A stretch of DNA of 64,000 bases from Neofusicoccum parvum (Eukaryota > Ascomycota > Dothideomycetes > Botryosphaeriales > Botryosphaeriaceae). The notes under the pieces are model-generated. The model ran no database searches and was not told the DNA's origin. It worked only from the letters and a program-made list of their open reading frames with translations. Location of the stretch: positions 2,108,001 through 2,172,000 of the forward strand of contig CP087216.1 of NCBI GenBank assembly GCA_020912385.1, written 5' to 3'. This document shows positions 54,742-64,000 of the stretch, in pieces. Position numbers and translations under genes: made by a program. Numbering within the stretch: position 1 is the stretch's first letter; every line of letters begins with the position of its first letter.

Positions 54742-56525
54742 TTACGCCGATGCACCCCACTCGGGCTTCGATCTACCACGCGACCCTGAGGGAACTGTGT
54801 ACTCCAGCTTCGATTTGTCGAACTTGAACGCCGGTGCCAGAATAGAGATGTCCTCCTCAATGCCCCACTCGTTGCCCGGCATCTTCCAGAAGTACTCGGG
54901 ATGCTTGAAGATATCTGGTCTCGCCTTTGTGATTGCGGCGTGACTCTTGACCAACAGAGTCTGCATCTCATCGTAATGCCGCACGTGGAAACCTTCGTTG
55001 CGCGCCAGCAGAGCCTTCTGCTGCTCCGGGGTGTACTGACCAAGTCTGTAGTACCAGATGTTGTACTGCGTCAGGCTTACGTCGATGTCGTATGTAGCGT
55101 CGTTCTTGGTGCGCTCGAGCAGGGCTTGCAGGATTGCTACAGCACCGATCAAGCCTGTTTGGTAGTCCGAGTTCGCTGAGAATGTTAGCTAAGAGTTTCA
55201 TCCCTCGCTGTGGCTTCACTCACGCAAAAGAGGAACGACCGGCTCGTTCAGGCCCATGAACTTCCCCTGCAACCACGAGATACCAACCAGACAGTCGCTA
55301 ATCTGCTGCCAGCCCGAACGGTACGCAAGCGGACCCTTGAACCCGTAGCAATTCTCTCGCACGTAGATCAGCTTCGAGTTGATCTTGCGCAGCGAATCCG
55401 AATCAAATCCCAACCGCTGCAAGGCCCCCGGACGGTAGCCATCAACCAGGACGTCCGCGCCCTCTACGAGCTTGGCAAACGCGTCTTTACCTTCCTGGGT
55501 CTTCATGTCGAGATTGGCGTCCTTCTTGCCGGTGCTGAGATCCATCCACAAGATGGAAATATCCGGGAGCTTGTCGGAGGTCACCTTGACGACTTCGGCA
55601 CCGAGCACAGCCAGGACCTTTGAGATGACTGGCGCGGCGATGACCCTGGAGAAATCGATGACACGGATGCCTGCCAAAGGCTTGAAGTCAGATGTTGGGT
55701 TTTGAGGCCACTGGCTCTTTGGTGCCGGCAACGCTTTCTTGTTCCACAGCGGCTCTGCGCCCATGATCTTGCCCTATTGCCAAGTCAGCTGGTGCGGAGG
55801 TGGGGTACAAACGGGGACTCGACCTGCTCGGACGCGAAGAACTCCTCCGGCGTCAAGCACACCACCCCAGCCTGCTTCAGCTCCTCGTTCGACTTCTTCT
55901 CGATGACGTCCGAGTCCCACTGCGCCACCTTGTCGGCGTAGATCTTGATGGCCTCCTCCCTCGTCACGTCCTGCTCCTCCACCCCCACCATGCCCATGGT
56001 AGCCGCGGCGTTCATCGAGCCGTGGAGGTGGTACCAGCGGCCGTCCTTGGTCTGGTAGACGTTGGTGGCCTCCTGGTGGATGGGCTTGTTCATCTCGTAC
56101 AAGTCCCCCTTCTTGAACTCGCGCTGCAGCCGCTCGTCCAGCAAGAACGGCTTGCCGTCCACGGTGGGCAGCAGCACCGACTCGAGGAACAGCGTCGCGA
56201 GGTCCCTGCGTGGTTGTTTCTCGTCAGACCGCAGCATGTCGCTGTCAGATGGCGGCGCTCACGTGTTGACCTCGACGTCCTGGTAGTCGATCCCGTACCG
56301 GTCCGCGGCCACGGCGCTCGCGGCCGCGGCCACCAGCGCGCTCAGCGCCGCCGCCGACTCGGTGATCTTGCACGGCGTCGGCACGAACGGCGCCGGGTCG
56401 TCGCCGACGAACTTGACCTTCGCGGCCGCGGCGGCGAAGGAGGCGGGCAGCCCGAGGCTCGCGTCGGCGAGCACGCGCTCGCGGAAGATGCGCTGCGATT
56501 CCTCTTGCACGGAGTAGCCGTCCAT
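54742..56525 (-). CDS. Family III CoA-transferase (CaiB/BaiF)
   Basis: Exons 56525-56263, 56205-55824, 55773-55224 and 55175-54742 encode 542 aa; introns 48-57 nt. The donor after 55824 is GTCGAG, weak but phase-consistent. Two lobes are seen: an N-terminal part with GWYHLHG-like RWYHLHGSMNAAA and a canonical C-terminal CaiB/BaiF core (PLAGIRVIDFSRVIAAPVISKVLAVLGAEVVKV, DLSTGKKDANLDMKTQEGKDAFAKLVEGADVLVDGYRPGAL split into shorter blocks, RENCYGFKGPLAYRSGWQQISDCLVG). The catalytic Asp is expected in the segment following the core. Family knowledge: transfer of CoA between carboxylic acids such as formate/oxalate, carnitine or succinate. It is divergent from the AtuA gene, sharing an 845-bp promoter. 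Substrate not determined. Confidence 0.86.
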
Positions 56526-57370
56526 GGTTTGCTTCTGCGGAGCGGTTCGATATCGACGTCCTTGATCCACGTGCCAGAACGGCGCGGATCTGCCACCCTT
56601 CTTATACCGCCGCCGCGAAACTCAGGCCAGCGCCAGCCCGCTCCCTCGGTCGGACGACGCCTGCTACGCCTCACATGTCGGCCGATGGCGACCCACATGC
56701 CGGCCGGACCGCGTTGGGCAATACGGGTATCCGATCACCCCTCGTGAAGATTAAGTGCTGACCCGAGTGGAGCTCGCGGCGGCCGGAGTTTTGGTGGGCG
56801 GCAGAAGCCCGCAACGTGGTGTGCGTGTGCGCGTTGCCAGCGCCGCCCGCGCACGGTTTACCTCGGGTGGAGTTTTGGGGCAAGAGCACCTCAGAACTCC
56901 GGCCGGGGCGGGGCGAGTCATGATCGTCGGACGCTTTTCCGATAGGGAATCCCCGTCGCGCGCCCGGCCAATGCGCCGCGCGGATTGAGCGGTACTCCGC
57001 GAGTAGGGGACGTCGTCGCTGGTGCGGTGGTCGCTGCCCCTCGTGCCCCCTCGCCGCCCGGCTGCCCCTCACCGCGCTGTTACCGCTTCCGCGGCTATCG
57101 GGTGGTGCGTGCGTGCGGTGGTGGTGAGGTGGAGGTGCGCTGCTGGTGTCGTGGCGCGTGCCGCGACGACTGGCGTGCGGCTGCCCCTCGGCCGATTGGC
57201 GACGGCGTGTATATAATTGTTCGGCGCCCGGGGGTTGGCTGGGCGCTGTCTTCGGACGGCAGGGTGCGGATAGAAAGGCAGAGTCAATCCGTGAAACATT
57301 CTTGGAGAGTGTTCAGGCAATCGCTGTCTTTTGAATTGCACATACAACGGCTTTCGACATCTCCGCAGAC
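56526..57370. other. Shared promoter of CoA-transferase and AtuA genes
   Basis: The 845 bp between two divergent start codons are rich in CGG/CCG triplets suited to a Zn2Cys6 factor and contain a TATA-like element near the AtuA gene. No extra gene was recognised. Confidence 0.5.
57210..57216 (+). promoter_or_regulatory. Possible TATA box of the AtuA gene
   Basis: TATATAA lies 161 bp upstream of the ATG at 57371; the distance is long but allowed for fungi. Confidence 0.4.
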
Positions 57371-59683
57371 ATGGCCGCCTGGAGGGAAGGAGAAATCGGC
57401 AAGCGCCCGGTCCGCATTGCAAACTGCTCGGGCTATTGCGGTAAGATTCCTGGCTCACGACGAGGATATGATTTCTGACAGAGTCGCGTTTTACGGCAAC
57501 AGGAGATCCGGCGGTTGAAATGTACAAGCAGGCCACGCTCGGCGACGTGGATTTTATCACGGGTGACTACTTGGCTGGTGAGTGAAGGATCAATTGAAAT
57601 AATAAAAGGATTTCATGAAGAAAAGATGCTGACTTCCCCGAAGAGGTCAACATCGCGAAGAACGCAGAGGCTTTCGCCGCAGGCCAACACCCAGGCTACG
57701 AGCCCTCGGCCTGGGAGGGGCTTGAAATGACCATCGACGTCATCAACGAGAAGCGGATCAAAGTCGCCCTCAACGGCGGTGCTCTGAACCCCAAGGGGCT
57801 GGCCGAGAAAGTGGCCGCGCTGGTAAGCCTACTTCTCACAAACCACCAGTCCTCGAAGCACCGCACTCCGGCGAACCATCTTCCCTGAACGCCCACGCTG
57901 AACACCACATCCGGCAGGTCCGCCAGAAAGGCCTCTCCCTCACCGTCGCCCACATCTCGGGCGACGACCTCCTCCCCGCCGTCGGCCGCGCCATGCCCAC
58001 CACCCGCGCCGCAGCCCTCCCCCACCTCGACGCCTCCAACCCCGCCGTCGCGCCCCTCCCCTCCGCCTTCGCCTTCCTGCCCGACGACGGCGACGCCGAC
58101 CCTTCGTCCCCCCCGCAACCCGCCCGCATCGTCTCCGCCAACGCCTACCTCGGCGCCCGCGGCATCGCTGCCGCCTTCCGCCACGGCGCGGATATCGTCG
58201 TCGCCGGCCGCGTGTCGGATGCGTCGCCCGTCGTCGCCGCGGCCTGGTACTGGTGGGGCTGGGGCGAGGAGGAGTTCGACGCGCTGGCCGGCGCGCTGGT
58301 CGCTGGCCACCTGATCGAGTGCTCGGCGTACGTGACGGGTGGGAACTTTGCGGGGGCGGGGTGGCGCGAGTACGGCGATTTGGGGCGGTTCGTGGATCCG
58401 GGGTTTCCGGTTGCGGAGGTGGGGAGGGGGGGCGAGTGCGTGGTGACGAAGCATGAGGGGACGGGGGGCGTGGTGAGCGGGGAGACGGTGAGGTGTCAGT
58501 TGCTGTATGAGCTGCAGGGGAATGTGTACCTGCATAGTGATGTGAAGGCGGTGTTGGATGGGGTGGTGGTGGAGGAGGTGGGGGTGGATCGGTGAGTTGG
58601 GCGGAGTGAATTCGTGCTTCTGTGGCTGGTGCTGATGGTTGCAGGGTGAGGGTGAGTGGGATCAAGGGGTTGCCTCCGCCGCCGACGACGAAGCTGGCGA
58701 TCTTCTACAAGGGTGGGTATGAAGTGCAGCTCCTCTTCAACACCGCCGGGTATGGCTGGAAGGAGAAGTGCGACCTTTTTGAGAAGCAGGTCCGGCATTT
58801 CATGGGGGAAGAGGCTCTGCGGAAGCTTGATTTCATTGAGTTCCAGCGGTAAGAATTACCCCTGATAGTTGAGCGTCTCTCAATTGCTGATGCAAGGCAG
58901 CATCGGTGTCCCGGCGGAGAACCCCTGGGACCAGAACAGCAGTACCATGTACATCCGCATCTTCGCCCAATCCAAAGACGAAGACGCTCTCCTGGAGATC
59001 TCCAGAACAGTCGGTCGCATCTCCCTCAAGCACTTCCACGGTAAGCCCCGTACTCGCCCCTCTCCCAAACCCGCCACCCACTCACGCGCCCAGGCTTCCA
59101 CTCCTCCCTCGACATGCGCACCGCCACCCCCCGCCCCTACATCGCCTTCTACCCGGCCACACTCCCCCAATCCGCCCTCACCGAAACCGCGCACCTCCTC
59201 GACCCCGCCACTGGCGCCACCGCCTCCTCCCACCCCGCCGGCCACCCTCCACGCTTCGAGCCGCTCGGCCCCCGCGACACGTACGACACCGCCGCGCCCG
59301 CCCCGCCCTTCGCCGGCCCCACCCGCCGCGTCCGCCTCGGCGACGTCGCGCTCGCCCGCTCCGGCGACAAGGGCGGCAACCTCAACGTCGGCGTCTTCGT
59401 GCGCGAGCCGCGCCAGTGGGACTGGCTGCGCGGCTTCCTGTCGCGCGAGCGGATGTGGGAGCTGCTGGGCGGGGATGCGGATAGGGAGCGCTACTCGATC
59501 GAGCGCGTGGAGTTTCCGCGGATCTATGCGGTGCATTTTGTGGTGTATGGGTTGCTGGGGAGGGGCGTGAGCAGCGCGACCAGGTTGGATGCGTTTGGGA
59601 AGGGGTTTGCGGATTATTTGAGAGATAAGGTCGTGGAGGTGCCGGTGGAGGTGCTGGAGGGGGAGGGGAGGGCGAGGATGTAG
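57371..59683 (+). CDS. AtuA/DUF1446-family protein (acyclic terpene utilisation type)
   Basis: Seven exons (57371-57440, 57503-57577, 57644-57822, 57918-58591, 58645-58848, 58901-59040, 59094-59683) encode 643 aa. The acceptor of intron 5 is the CAG at 58900, since the nearer AAG breaks the frame. Family features: RIANCSGYCGD start, FITGDYLAEVN, NGGALNPKGLAE, IVSANAYLGARGIAAAFRHGADIVVAGRVSDASPV, IECSAYVTGGNFAG, and the C-terminal AtuA-like ferredoxin-fold domain with RLGDVALARSGDKGGNLNVGVFV. Family knowledge: bacterial AtuA is needed for growth on acyclic terpenes, and its reaction is not established; fungal homologues are mostly DUF1446 proteins. It is divergent from a CoA-transferase. The last two exons turn G-rich in codon use. 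Confidence 0.86.
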
Positions 59684-59794
59684 AGGTGGATGTGGTAGCG
59701 GGGAGATGCTTGCATGTTCACGAGATGAGGTTGTCATATGCAGTGGGATAATAAGTAGATGGCTTTTCCATACATTCTACAGCATCCGTGCCAA

Positions 59795-62504
59795 TCAAGA
59801 CAAACAAACGCGCTCGTCCTCCGTCTGCGACCTGATTCTGAACCTCCGGTCTCTCAGGTTCTCTTGTCCATCGATCCAAGCCTTAACAGTCTTGCCATCC
59901 TCCAAAGTAGCTTTCTCAAGAAGTTCCTCGGTGTCGGCAGCCTTTAACTGCGCAACAGCCTGCCACTCGTTGTTCAGCATGCTGTAGCGGGTTCCAGACC
60001 AAAACAATCCGAAGGCGACTCCGACAAGTAGAAGGTGGAGGACAAGGTTGACAATAAATATCGTGAATCCGACGTAGCGCACCGGCCTGAGACACGGGAC
60101 CATAGACGTTATAGTTGCATTGCTGTGCGCAGTGAAGGTAGGAAGCCAATCCGCGTACGCCGAGCTGATGACCGTGGTGGTGAGCGCTTGCCAAGCCAAA
60201 GCTGGGTCATCTCGATCCTCAAGAATATCGGAGACGAGCGTGGTTAAGACTTGGTTTAGCTTGATTATCTCTTGCCATTTTTTCCTCTCCGACATGATCA
60301 GTATGGATTCGAAGCTCGTGCAAAGGGGACAAAGCCCAAAAAGTATGGCACGATTCAGTGTATTTTGAACAATAATGTTCAAGAAATCGTATGTTTCCGT
60401 GCGACTTAGGTTGACCTTCGAAAACCAGGATGAGTATGTCGTATTCCTATGATACCCCGAATCATCTGGAATGGTTACATGGACGTCGTGAAACCAGCTG
60501 ATAATTCTTCCGATCCCTTCGCAGCAAATGTCAGACCCGACACAAACAAAGTCGTTAGGTACGAAAATTAATTTACCATCACGGACCCGTTGAAATACTT
60601 CGGGATTCCAAATGTGAATGTACTCCTCCAGAGATCTTCTCCAGCTATCTTCATCTATCTTCAATGGTTTTCTGTCCCCTGAATTGGTGGAGACTCCCAG
60701 CTGAGTACGCAATCCTTTCGTATCGAATTTATTGTGGCCGAAATCCCAGAAACTCTTTGGTTCAGCCATGTTAGATAATCTTTTTGCTGTGATGTTGAAC
60801 TCTTGGCGATGTTTGACGCGATCAATAGCCATGGAATTGTATCTTTTGCGAGAAGGTCAGTCGTCATCGCTGAGTGAATTCCAGGCCATGAATCTTAAAA
60901 GATGAACATTTACTTGAACAAGACACGGAGAAGTTGTAATTAACTCACATCGCATCGAAACATACGGATACACTCAATGAACTGTAGAATTCCGCGTTTC
61001 CATCTTTGAAGAAATAGTAGTCCGTCCATACGCCCCTTTCCTTGGAGACATAAGTGGTGGGCGGGCTAGAGCCCATGATGGGAATGAGGCTCCCATTCAA
61101 GCCCTTTATGGTGCTCACGTTAGCTTTCGTGTTGAATCGGAAGAAAAGGAGTGTATTCCCTCTTTCAGCTGGCCAGTGATGCTTATTAGACGCGTCCGAG
61201 ACATTCACCAAAGGGTGTACCGCGGATTTTTGTTGCCATGTACTGGTCTCCAGGGAGTGATTGTAAGTAGGATCGATACTGCTGATAAGCCCACCAAAGC
61301 GTTCCAACGAGCAAATGCCAAAAGATCCTTCCGACTTTTGAATAAGCGGCCAAATGAAATCATTGGTTGGATGTTGAGTATCATGAAAATCATAAAACAT
61401 GTTCTCAAGATTCTGTGGAAGTTCCGGAATCTTTATATTGCCAGAAAGAACGTCCACATCGTCTTTTCGGTAGACATGGAGGTTATGTAAGGTGGGTCTT
61501 ACACATGACACGCGCGCATCAAATAAGGACGCGAAGCCTGAATATGCCACCATGTGAGATCTTTCTACTTCGGAGTCCAGGGGAAGAAGCGCTCTGACGG
61601 TAGGCCCAGTATCAATGATGTAATCGGGCAATAGGCCAGGGTCGCTGGACCATTCGGCGAAAGTTGGGTAACCAGATGGTTTAGACTCCCAGTAATTCTG
61701 CGCTTTCTGCATGATTCTCGCAATGTTGTCGAGATAATCCTCCATCCAAAAACCGAAGGTGATGTTGCGGTTTCCGGGGAATCCGAGTGCCAGTCCAGGA
61801 CGAACATCCCAGAGGAGCAAGGTTGAGGTAAACTGCGAGATCAATGTGGTGACTGCTAAAGAAGTAACTAGGAGAGGTAATGTAATTCCTCTGCGCCAGG
61901 AAATTCCTCGCCAGAAGAGAACCATTGTCGTCATTGGGCCTGTGTTGATGAATCGCGCAATTGAGAAGGCCGGCGCGTTGTAGAGGCGGATGCCTTGATG
62001 TTGGGATGCTTCAAGCTTTGTACTTGCAAGCATTGCAATTGCCGAGCCACCTTCAGTCGTAGTGGCCACACGGATAGCGACAGTGCAAAGCGTCACAGCT
62101 TGGCCTACCCAATTGTCCACCATGACGCGTCGCCAGTAGGGGTTTGTGTCTCCACCAAACCATAGGAAGGATAAAGCTGAAACTGCGACCGACAAGAGGA
62201 TGACAGCAGCCAGGTTGGTGAAGACTGTATATCGACCAAGTCGTTTGAGAAGAGACTTCTGCGAAGCACTCATGTTGAGGAGATTGTGAGTGCTCGCTTT
62301 GTCCCATGATTCGTTTCCCGGGTTTGGCGCACTTTGAGGAGCTCCCGTACCACGATCTTCATCGATAGAGATATGACTTGGGACTAGTACAGTTTTAATG
62401 TGTCTTTCTTGCTCATTGATCCGCTGTACGGTGGTTGGTGAAAGATCGTCGAGAGCGAAGTCTTGCTCGAAAGAATCTGGGCGGGTTTCCATGGAGGATG
62501 CCAT
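59795..62504 (-). CDS. Large fungal multi-pass membrane protein, family not named
   Basis: Two exons, 62504-60949 and 60842-59795, join across a 106-nt intron (GTGAGT donor, CTGAC branch, AAG acceptor) to give 867 aa; the intron replaces an otherwise premature stop. The acidic N-terminus of about 85 residues precedes hydrophobic spans at about 90-120, 140-170, 180-215 and 225-250 (TVFTNLAAVILLSV, TLPLLVTSLAVTTLIS). A long extracytosolic region with many NxS/T sites then follows. A last span lies near 770-800 (GFTIFIVNLVLHLLLVGVAFGLF) with a cytosolic tail of about 65 residues. This layout matches a Dothideomycete/Sordariomycete family I recall but cannot name. No function is inferred. Confidence 0.75.
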
Positions 62505-63381
62505 TCCGCCGGCAAGTCTGGGGAGATGTTGCTGGTGAGACTAAAATTTTACCTGGAGCTGAGCTGATTATTATATGCAGTACATGTAAGGACCGGGGTA
62601 ATGACGTATGAAGCGCTATAATCAATTTTCATCGAGCCTTGGTAAGGCTGTACGCTGATGTGTAACACAGAGATTCTTTGTGTACCTCCCAGTTCCGCAG
62701 AAGTTCCCAGCCGTACCTGGTAGCCCATCCACGAAACGGCTACCCGTAATCACTACATGTTACTTTAGCAGGGAAGTGACCTGATACAGGGAGGCCTGCA
62801 CATGTACCCTCTTCGGCTCTTCTTACACGATGCTATTTCTATGAACCAGAGGTATGGGGTAATATGTATGAGTCCTCCCAAAGATCTTCTCAAAGCGTCT
62901 GTCTAGGGGGTTGGTCTCTGGTGGTACAAAAAGCGGAAACGTGTTCGGCTGGTAGTACAGACGTTCAGATGACGAGGCTGGGACTTTTGTATTCTAGCAG
63001 TCGGCAAGGCTTGTATGACCCTAAAGATAGCTTCGTAGTGCTGGCGTCAATCAAGCTGTCCGCATCATCGGGTTATGACGTAATAAAAATTATCAGCAGA
63101 TCATTCGCGTTCGATGCTGCTGTAGCCTTTCTAGGCGAACACAGCATTCCGTGCGAGCCCAATTCCAATATCGACTGTGTGTCTTACCAGAGTCCTGAGC
63201 ATGCATATGAAAATCAGCCCATTCTGTAAGACCGTTCGAATGGCTCAAATTGCACGCCGGAATAGGAATGTGCATATCCAAGTTACCGTTGCTACCGCCA
63301 GCCACGAACCACGAGACTATTGCCAGGAAACCCTTTTCCGCCAGCTTAATACAGAGCCTTATGGGGTTTGATCCATAGATG
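62505..63381. other. Intergenic region between same-strand genes
   Basis: The 877 bp hold the promoter of the membrane protein gene and the 3'UTR of the next gene. A TATATAATAA-like element occurs at about 62566-62575 on the minus strand, some 65 bp from the start codon at 62504. No other gene was recognised. Confidence 0.5.
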
Positions 63382-64000
63382 TCACCTCTCTCTCACAGCT
63401 GATGGCTGCACACGCTTGTCGATATTCCCTTCTCCGTCTTTACCCTCCGTACGCTGAGCCTGCCCGGTGTCGTCACCGACCACCACGATTCCATCCCTGT
63501 AGCACACTTTCGTCTTGTCCCCGATGGCATGATTGCTTAGCGCCGACCGGAGCAACTGGACAGCATCCTGTGCTTCAAAATCAACGGCATGGGTGCCACT
63601 GCACGTCCGAACCACCCCGCCCGCCGCTCCGAAAAGCAACACCCCCAGCACCGCAACCCACGCAACGTGGCTGCCGCCCCCCAGCCGCAAAACCGTCGCG
63701 TAGAGGCGAACCTCACTCCCATTCCCCTCGCCCTCGGACCCGCCCCCTTTGTACAGATTGCTGCGCTCGACCCGCTGGCGCAGCAGCGACACGTACGCCT
63801 CGGCCGCCTGGCCCAGCACCGCCTCCAGCGCCGCCGCCATGCCGGTATTGTTGCGGCCGTCGTTGTTGTAGCCGGCGTCGACGAAGCCGCGCGCGAGGTT
63901 GCCGCCGGCGGCGCCGATCAGGCTGTTCGTCGCGTTGGCGAGGCGCTGCTGCACGAACGGGCCGAGGGCCGGGCCCTGGCTCGTCTCGCGGGAGACGACG
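63382..64000 (-). CDS. C-terminal part of an unidentified membrane protein, runs off the right edge
   Basis: The frame is open from the window edge to a stop at 63382 (about 206 codons). It contains one hydrophobic span (VAWVAVLGVLLFGAAGGVV, roughly 105-85 residues from the C-terminus) followed by a Ser/Asp-rich tail. The part before it is Asn/Gly/Ala-rich and probably extracytosolic. The position of the span, about 100 residues from the end, resembles the neighbouring membrane protein, and a shared family is possible but unproven. No conserved domain was recognised. The 5' part and start codon are outside the window. Confidence 0.6.
   Translation of the reverse strand, partial: VVSRETSQGPALGPFVQQRLANATNSLIGAAGGNLARGFVDAGYNNDGRNNTGMAAALEAVLGQAAEAYVSLLRQRVERSNLYKGGGSEGEGNGSEVRLYATVLRLGGGSHVAWVAVLGVLLFGAAGGVVRTCSGTHAVDFEAQDAVQLLRSALSNHAIGDKTKVCYRDGIVVVGDDTGQAQRTEGKDGEGNIDKRVQPSAVRER

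Noticed and set aside
1..64000. tRNA or rRNA genes
   Set aside because: No convincing T-arm GGTTCGA-type context with matching acceptor stem was found; isolated GTTCGA strings lie inside coding exons.

Overview
The window is nuclear DNA of a filamentous ascomycete (Pezizomycotina). A Dothideomycete is my guess, not a demonstrated placement. The evidence is: many 45-65 nt introns with GT...AG ends and CTAAC/CTGAC-type branch sites; GC-rich coding regions with C- or G-ending codons; and recognisably fungal families (Rap1, Swf1, Scp160, Zn2Cys6 regulator, sugar-porter MFS, seven-helix rhodopsin-domain proteins). Gene models below were assembled by hand from reading frames, splice signals and phase. 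No rRNA, tRNA, CRISPR or intact transposon was recognised.

Region 1 (1-17 kb) is housekeeping: the 5' end of a probable SMC5/6 SUMO ligase (Nse2/Mms21-like), an F-box-like protein, telomere protein Rap1, palmitoyltransferase Swf1, a dynamin-like GTPase and the multi-KH protein Scp160.

Region 2 (17.8-27.2 kb) is mixed: a trans-aconitate-type methyltransferase with a mitochondrial-like leader, a small secreted protein made of two near-identical cystine-knot (knottin) modules separated by Kex2 sites, a secreted type-B carboxylesterase, a decayed DUF6594-like membrane gene, a secreted M14 carboxypeptidase and an unusual cyanovirin-N-homology (CVNH) protein with a putative myristoylation site.

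Region 3 (27.3-38.0 kb) looks like a sugar-acid utilisation cluster: two sugar-porter MFS transporters flank a beta-propeller BNR/sialidase-fold enzyme, a PBP-like (tungstate-type) binding protein, a DHDPS/KDG-type aldolase and a D-2-hydroxyacid dehydrogenase. A route from cleaved uronic- or nonulosonic-acid-containing glycans to pyruvate is a plausible reading but is inferred from families only. A gene-poor 3 kb stretch with an imperfect 36-bp inverted repeat follows.

Region 4 (41-59.7 kb) holds two tandem seven-helix rhodopsin-domain paralogues, a ThDP-dependent decarboxylase/lyase-like enzyme, an SDR (with a GC-AG intron), a secreted CHRD protein, a secreted GH16 glucanase-like enzyme, a Zn2Cys6 regulator, a family III CoA-transferase and an AtuA/DUF1446 protein. 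The last three, plus perhaps the ThDP enzyme and SDR, could form a regulated acyl-CoA catabolic module. The right end (59.8-64 kb) carries one large fungal multi-pass membrane protein and the 3' part of another gene of possibly similar layout.
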